From Clostridioides difficile (GTDB lineage Bacteria > Bacillota > Clostridia > Peptostreptococcales > Peptostreptococcaceae), in the NCBI GenBank assembly GCA_024919175.1, contig CP103804.1:248001-312000 (forward strand): a stretch of DNA of 64,000 nt. The letters are read 5' to 3'. Every line of letters starts with the position of its first letter. Positions within the stretch are counted from its first letter, which is position 1. The translations under genes and the position numbers were made by a program. The notes under the pieces are model-generated. The model was not told the origin of the DNA. It was given only the letters and a program-made list of their open reading frames with translations, and searched no databases. Positions 8,566-16,990 of the stretch are shown one piece after another.

Positions 8566-9855
8566 TTATATAGGTATAAATATTTTTATTTTAAATTCAT
8601 TTATTGAGTAATCTATCTTTAGATTCCCATCATATTTTTTAACAGATTTTTCTACACTGTTTATACCTACTCCATGTGCAATCTCATTTTTTTTATTTGT
8701 AATCAATCTACCATTTTTTATAATAATATCATTTACTTTAGTATTCTCACATTTAATTACGAAAAATTTGTTGATAACAGAACCTCTAATTTTTATTTTT
8801 CTTTGTATACTATCATCATCTATTTTTTTACATGCTTCTATTGCATTATCAATTATATTAGAGAATATACTACATATATCTACAACATCTATAAAATTAC
8901 ATTTTAAAAAATTAATATCTACAGTCATTCTTATATTATTTTCATCACAAACTTTCTTTTTTTCATTTAATATTACATCTAAAATCATGTTATTTGTCTT
9001 AATTTTAGGTTTACAAATATCTATCTCTTTTTTTATTTTATCAATATAATTACTTGTATCAATATTATTGTACTTTAAATTTTCTATACATAGAATATGA
9101 TTTTTCATATCATGATACAGTTTTCTAGTTTCTTCTTGATTCTCTTGTATACTTAAATAATATTTATACTGCATATCTATTTTTTCTTTTATTAATGTAT
9201 TTTCTGACTTTAATTCACTATCCTTTACAATCTTATTTGTAATAAATACTAGAGATAAATTTGATAACAATAAAATTATTGAAATTATTAATATGACTAT
9301 ATTTTCTAAATCATTAGTATTAGGATTCGTAAATAAATATGTAAAAACAAATACAAAACTTATCATGTTCCCTAAAAGAGGAATAATAATGTATACGAAT
9401 TCTATCTTTTTTATATTGACTCTTAACTTAATAATTTTTAAAACGGGAATTAATGAAATCAAGCATACTTTAGCAAAAATTATATGCTCCAATCTAAGTA
9501 CTCCTTTATACAATATCTCATCAATATTGTTAACACTATTAATTGTATTTATTATTGATACACTAAAACCATCTATACCTAGATATACCATCCAATATAT
9601 TAGACAGAATGTAATCTTACTTAATATATTGGTCTTATAGCTAATAATTATGAATATAAAACTAACAATAATTCTCATAAATAATTTTATATTTACAGAA
9701 GTACTTATAACATTTGACATGTTCATATAATTAGAAATAGCGCACAAAAATATAAGTATTAAAAAGGAAATTAGTACAAATATTTTGTTTTTTCTAATAT
9801 CAAAAATTTCATCTAATAAAAATTTAAATACCAAACATTCTATTACTATTGTCAA
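8566..9855 (-). CDS. GHKL-type sensor histidine kinase (AgrC/VirS-like)
   Basis: About 429 residues. The first 190 residues form roughly six membrane helices. A coiled stretch leads to the phospho-acceptor region, RKLYHDMKNHI, near residue 250, which is the quorum-kinase (HPK10) type of H box. The C-terminus is an ATPase domain with an N box (FSNIIDNAIEAC) and a late G box (GVGINSVEKS). It should phosphorylate the LytTR regulator encoded just upstream. No AgrB/AgrD-like pheromone genes are seen nearby, so the signal is unknown; the adjacent ABC transporter may take part in sensing. The apparent start is a TTG at 9855 without a strong ribosome site, 32 bp after the regulator stop, so translational coupling is possible and the exact start is uncertain. 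Confidence 0.85.
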   Translation of the reverse strand: MTIVIECLVFKFLLDEIFDIRKNKIFVLISFLILIFLCAISNYMNMSNVISTSVNIKLFMRIIVSFIFIIISYKTNILSKITFCLIYWMVYLGIDGFSVSIINTINSVNNIDEILYKGVLRLEHIIFAKVCLISLIPVLKIIKLRVNIKKIEFVYIIIPLLGNMISFVFVFTYLFTNPNTNDLENIVILIISIILLLSNLSLVFITNKIVKDSELKSENTLIKEKIDMQYKYYLSIQENQEETRKLYHDMKNHILCIENLKYNNIDTSNYIDKIKKEIDICKPKIKTNNMILDVILNEKKKVCDENNIRMTVDINFLKCNFIDVVDICSIFSNIIDNAIEACKKIDDDSIQRKIKIRGSVINKFFVIKCENTKVNDIIIKNGRLITNKKNEIAHGVGINSVEKSVKKYDGNLKIDYSINEFKIKIFIPI

Positions 9856-9887
9856 AATATCTATTGTATTTCAGAATAAGTTATTCT

Positions 9888-10598
9888 CTAACATAGTGTC
9901 TCCTCCAATACATAAGATAACTTATCTTTTAATTTTTTTAATTTATGTTTACTTACAGGTATATTATCACTATAGATTGAAATCACGCCTTCTTTTAAAC
10001 ACTCAATCTGCTTTAGATTAACTAAAAAACTTTTATGACACCTAAAAAAATTATGCTTTTCTAATTCTAGCTCCATTCTTCCAATACTTTTCCTAATCTT
10101 GTAGTCCTTATATCTAGTATGTATTGTTAAATTTTTTCTATCAATTTCTATGTATGTTATATCATTAATAAAAATTTTATTTATTTCTCCATTATTTGTA
10201 ACTACTATAAACTTTTCCAAATTATCTCTTATCTTTTTAAGACAATTTAAAACATGCCTCTCTAGTTCATCATATTTTATAGGCTTTAAAAGATATCTAT
10301 ATGCATTGACTTCATAACCATCTTGTATATAGTCTACGATTACAGTAACAAATATTATTTCTACCTTTTCATCAAAAGCTCTAATCTTACGTGCAACATC
10401 CATACCATTTGAAAGTCCCATATGAATATCTAAAAAAATAATATTTACTTTATCTGGATAATTATTAAGTAGTTTTTCTCCAGAATTAAACTCCAAAATC
10501 TCATACTTATCTATTTTTCTTTCAAAGATTTTAATCAAGTATTTCTTTAGGATTACTCTCTGAATAAGTTCATCATCACATATAACCATTTTATACAT
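9888..10598 (-). CDS. LytTR-family response regulator
   Basis: 236 residues. The receiver domain (1-120) has the acidic pair CDDE near residue 9, a phospho-acceptor Asp in FLDIHMG near residue 56, and the conserved Lys in LLKPIKYDE. The C-terminal 110 residues are a LytTR DNA-binding domain (YIEIDRKNLTIHT, FFRCHKSFLVNLKQI, VPVSKHKLKKLK). Such regulators bind pairs of short direct repeats. The start has GCGGAG. It is the first gene of the four-gene regulator-kinase-permease-ATPase run, and it probably controls the transporter and itself. Confidence 0.92.
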   Translation of the reverse strand: MYKMVICDDELIQRVILKKYLIKIFERKIDKYEILEFNSGEKLLNNYPDKVNIIFLDIHMGLSNGMDVARKIRAFDEKVEIIFVTVIVDYIQDGYEVNAYRYLLKPIKYDELERHVLNCLKKIRDNLEKFIVVTNNGEINKIFINDITYIEIDRKNLTIHTRYKDYKIRKSIGRMELELEKHNFFRCHKSFLVNLKQIECLKEGVISIYSDNIPVSKHKLKKLKDKLSYVLEETLC

Positions 10599-10717
10599 AA
10601 AAAATTTCTCCGCCCCCCTTATTTCAGCCTATAAACTAATCTTATATAATAATTATACACAAATTATGTATACTTTTTTTAAATTTAAGTTATTCTATAT
10701 CATAAATATTTTGCAAA

Positions 10718-10796
10718 ATAAAAATGCTATCTAATAACTTTAAGAAATTTAAGTATCCATTTAAATTTTTTACTTAATGTTAAAAATATAGCATCT
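10718..10796 (-). terminator. probable terminator downstream of the FmdE-like gene
   Basis: On the minus strand ATGCTAT (10794-10788) pairs with ATAGCAT (10730-10724), with further AT pairing inside, and TTTTTATTTT follows. The long loop makes the structure only moderately convincing. Confidence 0.55.
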
Positions 10797-10827
10797 TATC
10801 TTTTATAAATAATTTTAAATTTTTTTA

Positions 10828-11358
10828 CTAATCTTCTTCATAAAATCTTTCATATTTACTAAAACAATCAAGGCATACCTTCTTACTATCTTGAATTCTG
10901 ATATATTGCTCAGGTGCAAACTCTCCGCACACTTCACATTTAAGAGACTTAAATATTCTTGCCTTTTCTGGAAGCCTTAATTTTGTATCTGTAATTTCAA
11001 ATATATCTTCAAAGTCACTTTCTAATAAGTATTTTTTATACCCTTCTCTATCCATATCAAATGGTTTTGATTTCACATATATTCTTATAGACTTTCCATT
11101 TTCCCTATTAAAAAAATGGTATACTGATTTACCTGTCATTCTAAGTAATAAATTTCCTTTACCCATTGTACAACTTAATACCACTTGTATACCATCTATT
11201 CCACATGCATCATTTTCAGAAATGCATACAATCTCTTCATCTCCTGACTGATTACATCCTAAATACTTTCTCGCTGCAAGTGCTGCTTTAAATCCTATAG
11301 CTAGTCCTGGACATTCATGACCATGAAATTCAATAGCTTTTTGCCATAATTCTTCCAT
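10828..11358 (-). CDS. FmdE-like protein with C-terminal zinc-binding motif
   Basis: About 176 residues. The N-terminal half has the FmdE signature: FHGHECPGLAIGFKAA followed by NDACGIDGIQV, the conserved Cys/His/Asp cavity of the family named after molybdenum formylmethanofuran dehydrogenase subunit E. The C-terminus adds two CxxC pairs (CEVCGEF, VCLDCF) that should hold a zinc. Its biochemical function in clostridia is not established; association with molybdo/tungsto-enzymes is a family-level idea. The ATG at 11358 sits 10 bp after AAGGAG; a GTG at 11367 is too close to that site. It lies between the Rex gene and the two-component module, with a terminator on each side. Confidence 0.85.
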   Translation of the reverse strand: MEELWQKAIEFHGHECPGLAIGFKAALAARKYLGCNQSGDEEIVCISENDACGIDGIQVVLSCTMGKGNLLLRMTGKSVYHFFNRENGKSIRIYVKSKPFDMDREGYKKYLLESDFEDIFEITDTKLRLPEKARIFKSLKCEVCGEFAPEQYIRIQDSKKVCLDCFSKYERFYEED

Positions 11359-11421
11359 TAATCTCACTCTCCTTATATTAAGTTAACTTCCACAGTATAT
11401 CAATTTTAGCTTTTATATTTT

Positions 11422-11459
11422 AAAAAGCCAGATGATTTAATATTAAATCTTCTGACTTT
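11422..11459 (-). terminator. Rho-independent terminator after rex
   Basis: A stem of about 15 bp with one mismatch (11459-11445 with 11438-11424), followed on the minus strand by a run of five T. Confidence 0.75.
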
Positions 11460-11504
11460 CTCAATTATCTTCATAATTACTTATTATTAATATGTTTAAG
11501 TTGT

Positions 11505-12137
11505 CTACTTTCCTTCTTTCATCAAATATGATAAAGTAAATAAGCTTTCTGTTAGGTTTACATTTTCAACTATAACACCTTTCGGAACTTCTAAATCTAA
11601 TGGTGCAAAATTCCATACACCTTTTATTCCAGCTTTTACAACTCTATTAATAACTTCTTGTGCTCCATTTTTAGGTATACATAATACAGCAATATCTATA
11701 TCATTGTTTTTTATAAACTCTTCTAAAGTGTCTGAATCTAACACTTCAAATTCTCTTATCTTTAAGCCTATCATTCTAGGATTTGCATCAAATAAAGCTT
11801 TTATCTCGAATCCAGCTTTTCTAAATCCTGCATAATTGGCTATAGCTTGTCCCAAGTTACCTGCTCCTACAAGAACTGCATTATATGGTCGGTCTAATCC
11901 AAGTATTTTACCTATCTCAGTATGAAGCGCCTCTACATTATAACCATACCCTTGTTGTCCAAATCCACCAAAGTTGTTCAAATCTTGTCTTATTTGAGAA
12001 GCAGTAAAACCTATTATATCACTCAATTCTTTAGAAGATATTCTTTGTATATCCCTATCTAATAAGTCTCCAAGATATCTATGATATTTTGGGAGCCTTC
12101 TTATAACTGCCATTGATATATTTTTATTTCCCAACAT
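11505..12137 (-). CDS. rex: redox-sensing transcriptional repressor Rex
   Basis: About 210 residues. The N-terminal winged helix (ISMAVIRRLPKYHRYL, FTASQIRQDLNNFGGFGQQGYGY) binds DNA. The C-terminal Rossmann domain starts with AVLVGAGNLGQAI and binds NADH, which releases Rex from operators in response to the NADH/NAD+ ratio. In clostridia Rex controls fermentative reduction genes such as butyrate and Stickland reductive steps. Length and motifs are standard. The ATG at 12137 follows AGGAGG; a GTG at 12143 overlaps that site. It is divergent from the ABC-F gene, and the same rex/ydiF neighbourhood is known from Bacillus subtilis. Confidence 0.97.
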   Translation of the reverse strand: MLGNKNISMAVIRRLPKYHRYLGDLLDRDIQRISSKELSDIIGFTASQIRQDLNNFGGFGQQGYGYNVEALHTEIGKILGLDRPYNAVLVGAGNLGQAIANYAGFRKAGFEIKALFDANPRMIGLKIREFEVLDSDTLEEFIKNNDIDIAVLCIPKNGAQEVINRVVKAGIKGVWNFAPLDLEVPKGVIVENVNLTESLFTLSYLMKEGK

Positions 12138-12272
12138 TTTCACCTCCTAAAAGTGTCCTCTTTTTTGTTTGATTCACAATAAAATATTTCTTTTTCAAAA
12201 CTAATACATATAACCTTGATTATATTATATCAAAACATTATAATTTTAGATAGTTCAAGGAGGTAGAAATTT

Positions 12273-14186
12273 ATGATTGTTTTGTCATGTAACAACTTAA
12301 ATAAAAGTTTTGGTATAGATTCTATATTGGAAAATATTAGTTTTACAGTAAATGAAGGCGATAAAATTGGTATAATTGGCATTAATGGTACTGGAAAAAC
12401 TACTTTATTTAAAATAATATCAGGAATTTATGGCTATGATAGTGGAGATATTTACACTTCCAAAGATTGTGAAATCGGATATTTAGAACAAAATACCAAT
12501 TTTTATTCGGATAATACTATTTTAGAAGAAGTGTTGGAAGTTTTTAAAGATTTGATAGATATGGAATCCTATTTAAGAGAATTGGAGGTAAAAATATCTG
12601 AGGAAAGCACAAAAACAAACTCTCCAATTTTAGAAAAAATCATGGATGAATATTCACATAAGTTAGAATTGTTTTCAGATTTAAATGGATATGGATATAA
12701 GTCTGAAGCTAAAGGAGTTTTAAAAGGATTAGGATTTAGCGACAATGATATGGATAAACCAATAAGTATACTTTCTGGTGGTGAAAAAACTAGGGTTCTT
12801 TTAGGAAAATTACTTCTTAAAAAACCAACTTTATTATTACTTGATGAGCCTACTAACCACTTAGATTCTGAGGCAATAGAATGGTTAGAAGTATTTTTAA
12901 AGCAATACAAAGGCACTGTTATGCTAATATCTCATGATAGATATTTCTTAGACCAAGCTGTAAATAGAATTTTTGAAGTTCATAATAAAAGGCTTAAAGT
13001 ATATAATGGTAACTATTCTAAATTTGTTGAACTGTCTAAAACAGAAAAAGAACTAGAACAAAAAAAATTCGAGGACCAACAAAAAAAAATAAAAAAGCAG
13101 GAAGAATCCATTGAAAGATTAAAAGCATATGGGCGGGAAAAACACCTAAAACGTGCAAGAAGCAAAGAAAAAGCATTGGATAAAGTAGATGTCTTAGATA
13201 AACCAGAAGCTTATAGAAAAAAAGCTCGTATACAGTTTACTCCATCTGTTCAAAGTGGCAATGATGTTCTTCAAATTAGAGATGTATCTATGGGATATGG
13301 AGAAAGAATACTTTTTAAAGATTTAAACTTAGACATATACAGAGGAGAAAAAGTTGCTCTTATAGGTGCAAATGGTATTGGTAAATCTACATTATTTAAA
13401 ATAATAACTAACGAACTACAACCTCTTAATGGTAATATTAAATTTGGAACTAATGTCCATGTTTCTTACTTCCATCAGGAACAAAAAACTCTTAATTTGG
13501 ATAACACTATAATTGATGAGATTTGGGAAAATAATAATCATCTTACTCAAACTACTTTAAGAAATATGTTAGGAGCATTTTTATTTGTTGATGAAGAAGT
13601 TTTCAAGAAAATTTCTACATTAAGTGGTGGTGAAAGAGCTAGAGTGGCTATACTTAAACTTATATTATCAAATGCAAATTTCTTATTACTAGATGAGCCT
13701 ACTAACCACCTAGATATTGATTCTAAAGAAGTTCTTGAGGAAGCATTAACTAATTATGATGGTACTATATTTACAATATCACATGATAGATATTTTCTAA
13801 ATACTGTTGTAGATAAGATTCTAATTTTAGATGAAGATGGAATTACTGAATATTTAGGTAACTATGATTATTATATTGATAAGAAAAGACAAGTTCAAGA
13901 AATGAGTATTGTTGAAGAGAAAGAAGAAAAAACAAGGACTCAAATAAAGGATGAAAAAAGAAAAGAAAGAGAACAAAGAGAAGTAGAAAAGAAAAATAGA
14001 ATAAAAAGGCAAAATATAGAAAAAGAAATTGAAAAACTAGAACTTAAAATTGAAGAATTAGATGTGCTATTATGTCAAGAAGAAGTATACTCTAATCCTG
14101 AGAAAGCCAAAGAAGTCAGTCAAGAAAAAATCAGTTTAGAAAATGACCTTTCCTCTCTATATGATGAGTGGGAAGAGTTTATGTAA
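12273..14186 (+). CDS. ABC-F family ATPase (YdiF/Uup-like)
   Basis: 637 residues with two ABC cassettes on one chain and no membrane segment. Cassette 1 has GINGTGKTTL, LSGGEKTRVLLGKLL and LLLDEPTNHLDSEAIEW. A charged linker of about 80 residues (the P-site tRNA interaction motif region) follows. Cassette 2 has GANGIGKSTL, LSGGERARVAILKL and LLLDEPTNHLDIDSKEV. The C-terminal 90 residues are a Lys/Glu-rich coiled coil. ABC-F proteins act on ribosomes as translation factors or as antibiotic-protection factors. The position next to rex matches YdiF of B. subtilis, which favours a housekeeping role over drug resistance. Start behind AAGGAGGT. Confidence 0.92.
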   Translation: MIVLSCNNLNKSFGIDSILENISFTVNEGDKIGIIGINGTGKTTLFKIISGIYGYDSGDIYTSKDCEIGYLEQNTNFYSDNTILEEVLEVFKDLIDMESYLRELEVKISEESTKTNSPILEKIMDEYSHKLELFSDLNGYGYKSEAKGVLKGLGFSDNDMDKPISILSGGEKTRVLLGKLLLKKPTLLLLDEPTNHLDSEAIEWLEVFLKQYKGTVMLISHDRYFLDQAVNRIFEVHNKRLKVYNGNYSKFVELSKTEKELEQKKFEDQQKKIKKQEESIERLKAYGREKHLKRARSKEKALDKVDVLDKPEAYRKKARIQFTPSVQSGNDVLQIRDVSMGYGERILFKDLNLDIYRGEKVALIGANGIGKSTLFKIITNELQPLNGNIKFGTNVHVSYFHQEQKTLNLDNTIIDEIWENNNHLTQTTLRNMLGAFLFVDEEVFKKISTLSGGERARVAILKLILSNANFLLLDEPTNHLDIDSKEVLEEALTNYDGTIFTISHDRYFLNTVVDKILILDEDGITEYLGNYDYYIDKKRQVQEMSIVEEKEEKTRTQIKDEKRKEREQREVEKKNRIKRQNIEKEIEKLELKIEELDVLLCQEEVYSNPEKAKEVSQEKISLENDLSSLYDEWEEFM

Positions 14187-14201
14187 AAAGGAGAGGATTA
14201 T

Positions 14202-15578
14202 TTGCAAGCATTGTTTTCTTTAAAGGATGAAAATAAAAGGTTTTATAAGATACTTCTATCTTTATGTATACCTATTATCATACAAAACTTAATTTCTACA
14301 TCTGTAAATGTAATAGATACAGTTATGATAAGTAGTTTGGGTGAAGTATCTGTAGCTTCAGTTGGAGTTGCAAACCAATTTTTCTTCCTTTTTAATATGT
14401 CTCTGTCTGGTATTACAGGCGGCGCTGGAGTTTTTATTTCACAGTTTTATGGAAAGAAAGATATTAGTAATATAAGAAAGGTTACAGGTCTTACCTGTAT
14501 ATTAGCACTCGCTTTAAGTTTTGTATTTGTTATCCCTGCTCTACTAATGCCAAAACCAATAATACACATATTTTCTTATGATTCAGAGGTTGTAAGACTT
14601 TGTATAGATTATTTTAGTATCGCAGTATTTAGTTATCCATTGATAGCTATAAGTACAGTGTTCAGTACTGGTTCTAGAGGTGTTAGAAATCCTAAGTTAG
14701 GTATGATTTGCAGTGCATTTGCTCTTGTAACAAATGTTATTTTAAATTATGGTTTTATATTTGGTAATTTAGGGCTTCCTGCATTAGGCGTAAAAGGAGC
14801 TGCCTTAGCAACTGTAATTGCAAGAATATGTGAATTAATTTTAATGCTTACTTATGTTTATTTTTATAAAAAAGACTATATATTAAAATTTGGTTTGAAA
14901 AATCTAAAGGCTATTGATAGGATTTTTATCAAGTCTTTTTCATCAAAGAGTTTCCCTATATTTGTAAATGACTCTGCATGGGCAGTTGGAACTGTCCTGT
15001 ATTCGGTTGCCTATTCAAGGGCAGGTACTTCTGCTATAGCAGCAAGTCAAATAGCAACTAGTACAGGTAACTTCTTTATAATGACTGCTGTATGTATTGC
15101 ATCTGGTGCATCTATTATGCTTGGTAATGAACTTGGTGCTGACCATATCAAAAGAGCCATTGAATATGCTAAGAAATTTTCTATACTAGTGTTTTTAGCT
15201 GGTTTAATACTTGGAATTATTTTAATTTTAAATATCCCATTATTATTAAAGATGTTCAGTGTTTCTGATAGCTTGTCTTCTGATATAACTAAAATATTTT
15301 TTATAATGGGTATGCTAATGGCTCTAAAATCATTTAATACATTAGTCATAATTGGTATTTTGAGAAGTGGTGGAGATACTAAATATGCTCTATTTTTAGA
15401 ATTAGGATGTATGTGGTTAGCTTCGATTCCTTTAACTTTTATAGCTGCATTTAAAGGAGCACCTATATTTATCCTTGTTCTACTTACTTATAGTGAAGAA
15501 GTTGTAAAATTTATATTTGGTGTACCTAGAGCACTATCTAAAAAATGGGCTATTAACATAGTTAAAGAAATTGATTAA
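14202..15578 (+). CDS. MATE-family multidrug/cation efflux transporter
   Basis: 458 residues with about twelve hydrophobic segments. The N-terminal MATE signature is visible (IPIIIQNLISTSVNVIDTVM and later GITGGAGVFISQFYGK), and so is the symmetric second half (SAWAVGTVLYSVAYSRAGTSAIAASQI). It exchanges Na+ or H+ for organic cations or other metabolites across the membrane. The reading frame begins with TTG, 8 bp after AAGGAG and 15 bp after the ABC-F stop, so the two genes are one transcription unit ending in the hairpin at 15615. Confidence 0.9.
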   Translation: MQALFSLKDENKRFYKILLSLCIPIIIQNLISTSVNVIDTVMISSLGEVSVASVGVANQFFFLFNMSLSGITGGAGVFISQFYGKKDISNIRKVTGLTCILALALSFVFVIPALLMPKPIIHIFSYDSEVVRLCIDYFSIAVFSYPLIAISTVFSTGSRGVRNPKLGMICSAFALVTNVILNYGFIFGNLGLPALGVKGAALATVIARICELILMLTYVYFYKKDYILKFGLKNLKAIDRIFIKSFSSKSFPIFVNDSAWAVGTVLYSVAYSRAGTSAIAASQIATSTGNFFIMTAVCIASGASIMLGNELGADHIKRAIEYAKKFSILVFLAGLILGIILILNIPLLLKMFSVSDSLSSDITKIFFIMGMLMALKSFNTLVIIGILRSGGDTKYALFLELGCMWLASIPLTFIAAFKGAPIFILVLLTYSEEVVKFIFGVPRALSKKWAINIVKEID

Positions 15579-15614
15579 TAACAATAGTATATTTTAGCAG
15601 TATATAATACTTTT

Positions 15615-15675
15615 AAAATAGTCTCACTGAAAACAGATAAATTATTTCTGGTTTTCAGTGAAACTATTTTTTATT
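15615..15675. terminator. bidirectional terminator between the MATE and Crp-family genes
   Basis: A long stem (AAATAGT.TCACTGAAAAC against GTTTTCAGTGA.ACTATTT) with one internal mismatch and a T-rich tail on the + strand. It serves the convergent MATE and Crp genes. Confidence 0.85.
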
Positions 15676-15727
15676 TTTTATAAAAATTATGATATTCTAT
15701 TTTAATAAATAACAATAATATTCATAG

Positions 15728-16378
15728 CTATTTATCTTCTAAAAACTCCTTTACTTCAAAGGCTAATCTATGTAATTTATCATAATTCAAAACTTCATAT
15801 GTACTATCTATTTTTTTAATTATACCCTTTTCAATTAAATTCAATAAGGAGTGGTATCTACTCTTTCTACTGATTGAATAAATTTCACTAAAGTTACGGA
15901 TATGCTTTGTTTTACATATACTATTCTCTTGTTTTTTTAATATACAATAAGCAATAACTTCTGTACAAGAAAATAATTCTCTTACCATTCTAGTCTTGTA
16001 CAACTCATATATCCTTCTTGTACACTTGCTGTGAAATAACTCAATAAAATCTCTTTTAAAGTACAATTCATCAAATACATCTTTTTTAAATCTAAATAAT
16101 CTTATATTAGTTTTTGCAAATATATCACATTTCAAGTTATGTTCATATATATAACTAATTTTACCTATAAATTCATTTTCTGGTACAATATCAACAAGAA
16201 ACTTATTTCCTCCTCTAGTGGAACATTCTACTAATGCAACTCCCTCTATTATAAAAAAGACTTCTTGTAAATCTTCATCTGATGCTACGAATCTTTGACC
16301 TTTTTTATATTCAACAATAGATACTTGATTTAAGTTATTTTTAATAATTGGGTATATGCTCGTTTCTTCTGCTTTCAT
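15728..16378 (-). CDS. Crp/Fnr-family transcriptional regulator
   Basis: 216 residues. The N-terminal cyclic-nucleotide-binding-like beta barrel covers about residues 10-120 (VEYKKGQRFVASDEDLQEVFFIIEG; VPENEFIGKIS), followed by the dimer helix and a Crp-type winged helix (FSEIYSISRKSRYHSLLNLIEKGIIKK) near residues 160-200. There is no Fnr-type Cys cluster, so oxygen sensing through an Fe-S cluster is not supported, and the cAMP-contacting residues are not clearly kept. The effector is unknown. Start behind AAAGGAG. It is divergent from the small transcript and the sigma-54 activator across a 612-bp gap. Confidence 0.88.
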   Translation of the reverse strand: MKAEETSIYPIIKNNLNQVSIVEYKKGQRFVASDEDLQEVFFIIEGVALVECSTRGGNKFLVDIVPENEFIGKISYIYEHNLKCDIFAKTNIRLFRFKKDVFDELYFKRDFIELFHSKCTRRIYELYKTRMVRELFSCTEVIAYCILKKQENSICKTKHIRNFSEIYSISRKSRYHSLLNLIEKGIIKKIDSTYEVLNYDKLHRLAFEVKEFLEDK

Positions 16379-16685
16379 TAAACTCTCCTTTTATGATATA
16401 TTGTATAAAATATTATATTTATATATTTTCATTTAAATTAATTTTTGACAAAAGATAATATAACAATTAAATTAATCTTGACAAATTTATTCTACTCAAG
16501 CAGAATAAGCTTATACATATATATTTTCATATATTATTTATATTAATATAATTCTATAGTTATGAAATTGTATTATCAATAGAATTTGTTAAAATAAATT
16601 TTTTAGATGTATATTATAATTTAGTCGAATAGAAATGAAAAATATACATACATTTTGAATTTTAAGCAACAATTAGGGGGATTTG

Positions 16686-16727
16686 GTGACAAGATTTAAT
16701 TATAAAGAAGAAGGTTTCTATATGTGA
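16686..16727 (+). CDS. putative 13-residue leader-type peptide
   Basis: A GTG start 5 bp after AGGGGG opens the frame (M)TRFNYKEEGFYM, which stops at TGA. Two Phe and two Tyr occur in 13 residues. The last eight codons lie inside the 5' arm of the terminator hairpin, so ribosome position would change whether that hairpin can form. This geometry is typical of translation-dependent attenuation. Such a short frame can arise by chance; the strong Shine-Dalgarno and the overlap with the terminator are the only evidence. Confidence 0.35.
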   Translation: MTRFNYKEEGFYM

Positions 16728-16764
16728 TTCTCATAAAATCATATCTAGGCACCTTCTTTTTTGT
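16704..16764 (+). terminator. Rho-independent terminator of the small transcript
   Basis: AAAGAAGAAGGT (16704-16715) pairs with ACCTTCTTTTTT (16751-16762), using one G-U pair. The inner part continues as ATATG..GATT against AATCATAT. The 3' arm merges into a run of six T. Confidence 0.8.
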
Positions 16765-16990
16765 ATAAAACTCTATTAAATTTAAAAGTTAGATATAAAA
16801 TTATTGATGTTATAGAAAAAAGATATTAAAATTAAAGTATTTTACAGTATTAATAAGCTTAAGTAGTTTAAAGTATTAATATTGTATAAGTTTTGTACAA
16901 TTTTAGATACAATAAGATATATTGATTATGGAAATAACCTTTCTGTAAATATTATTAAAAACTATTTATTATGTAAATAAGGAGAAATTA

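Larger units (their letters stand above)
16586..16766 (+). ncRNA. candidate small transcript: promoter, short reading frame and terminator in the 612-bp gap
   Basis: The gap 16379-16990 has no long gene. It contains a plausible promoter (TTGTTA 16586-16591, 18-bp spacer, TATATT about 16610-16615), then about 140 nt of sequence with a ribosome site and a 13-codon frame, ending in a strong terminator at 16704-16764. The unit is complete before the sigma-54 activator at 16991, so it is either an independent small RNA or a terminated leader of that gene. The remaining 220 bp up to 16990 is AT-rich with no other clear feature. Confidence 0.4.

Noticed and set aside
12144..12190. Possible Rex operator (TTCACAA half-site) upstream of rex
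   Set aside because: Only one half matches the Rex palindrome; the other half is a T-run.
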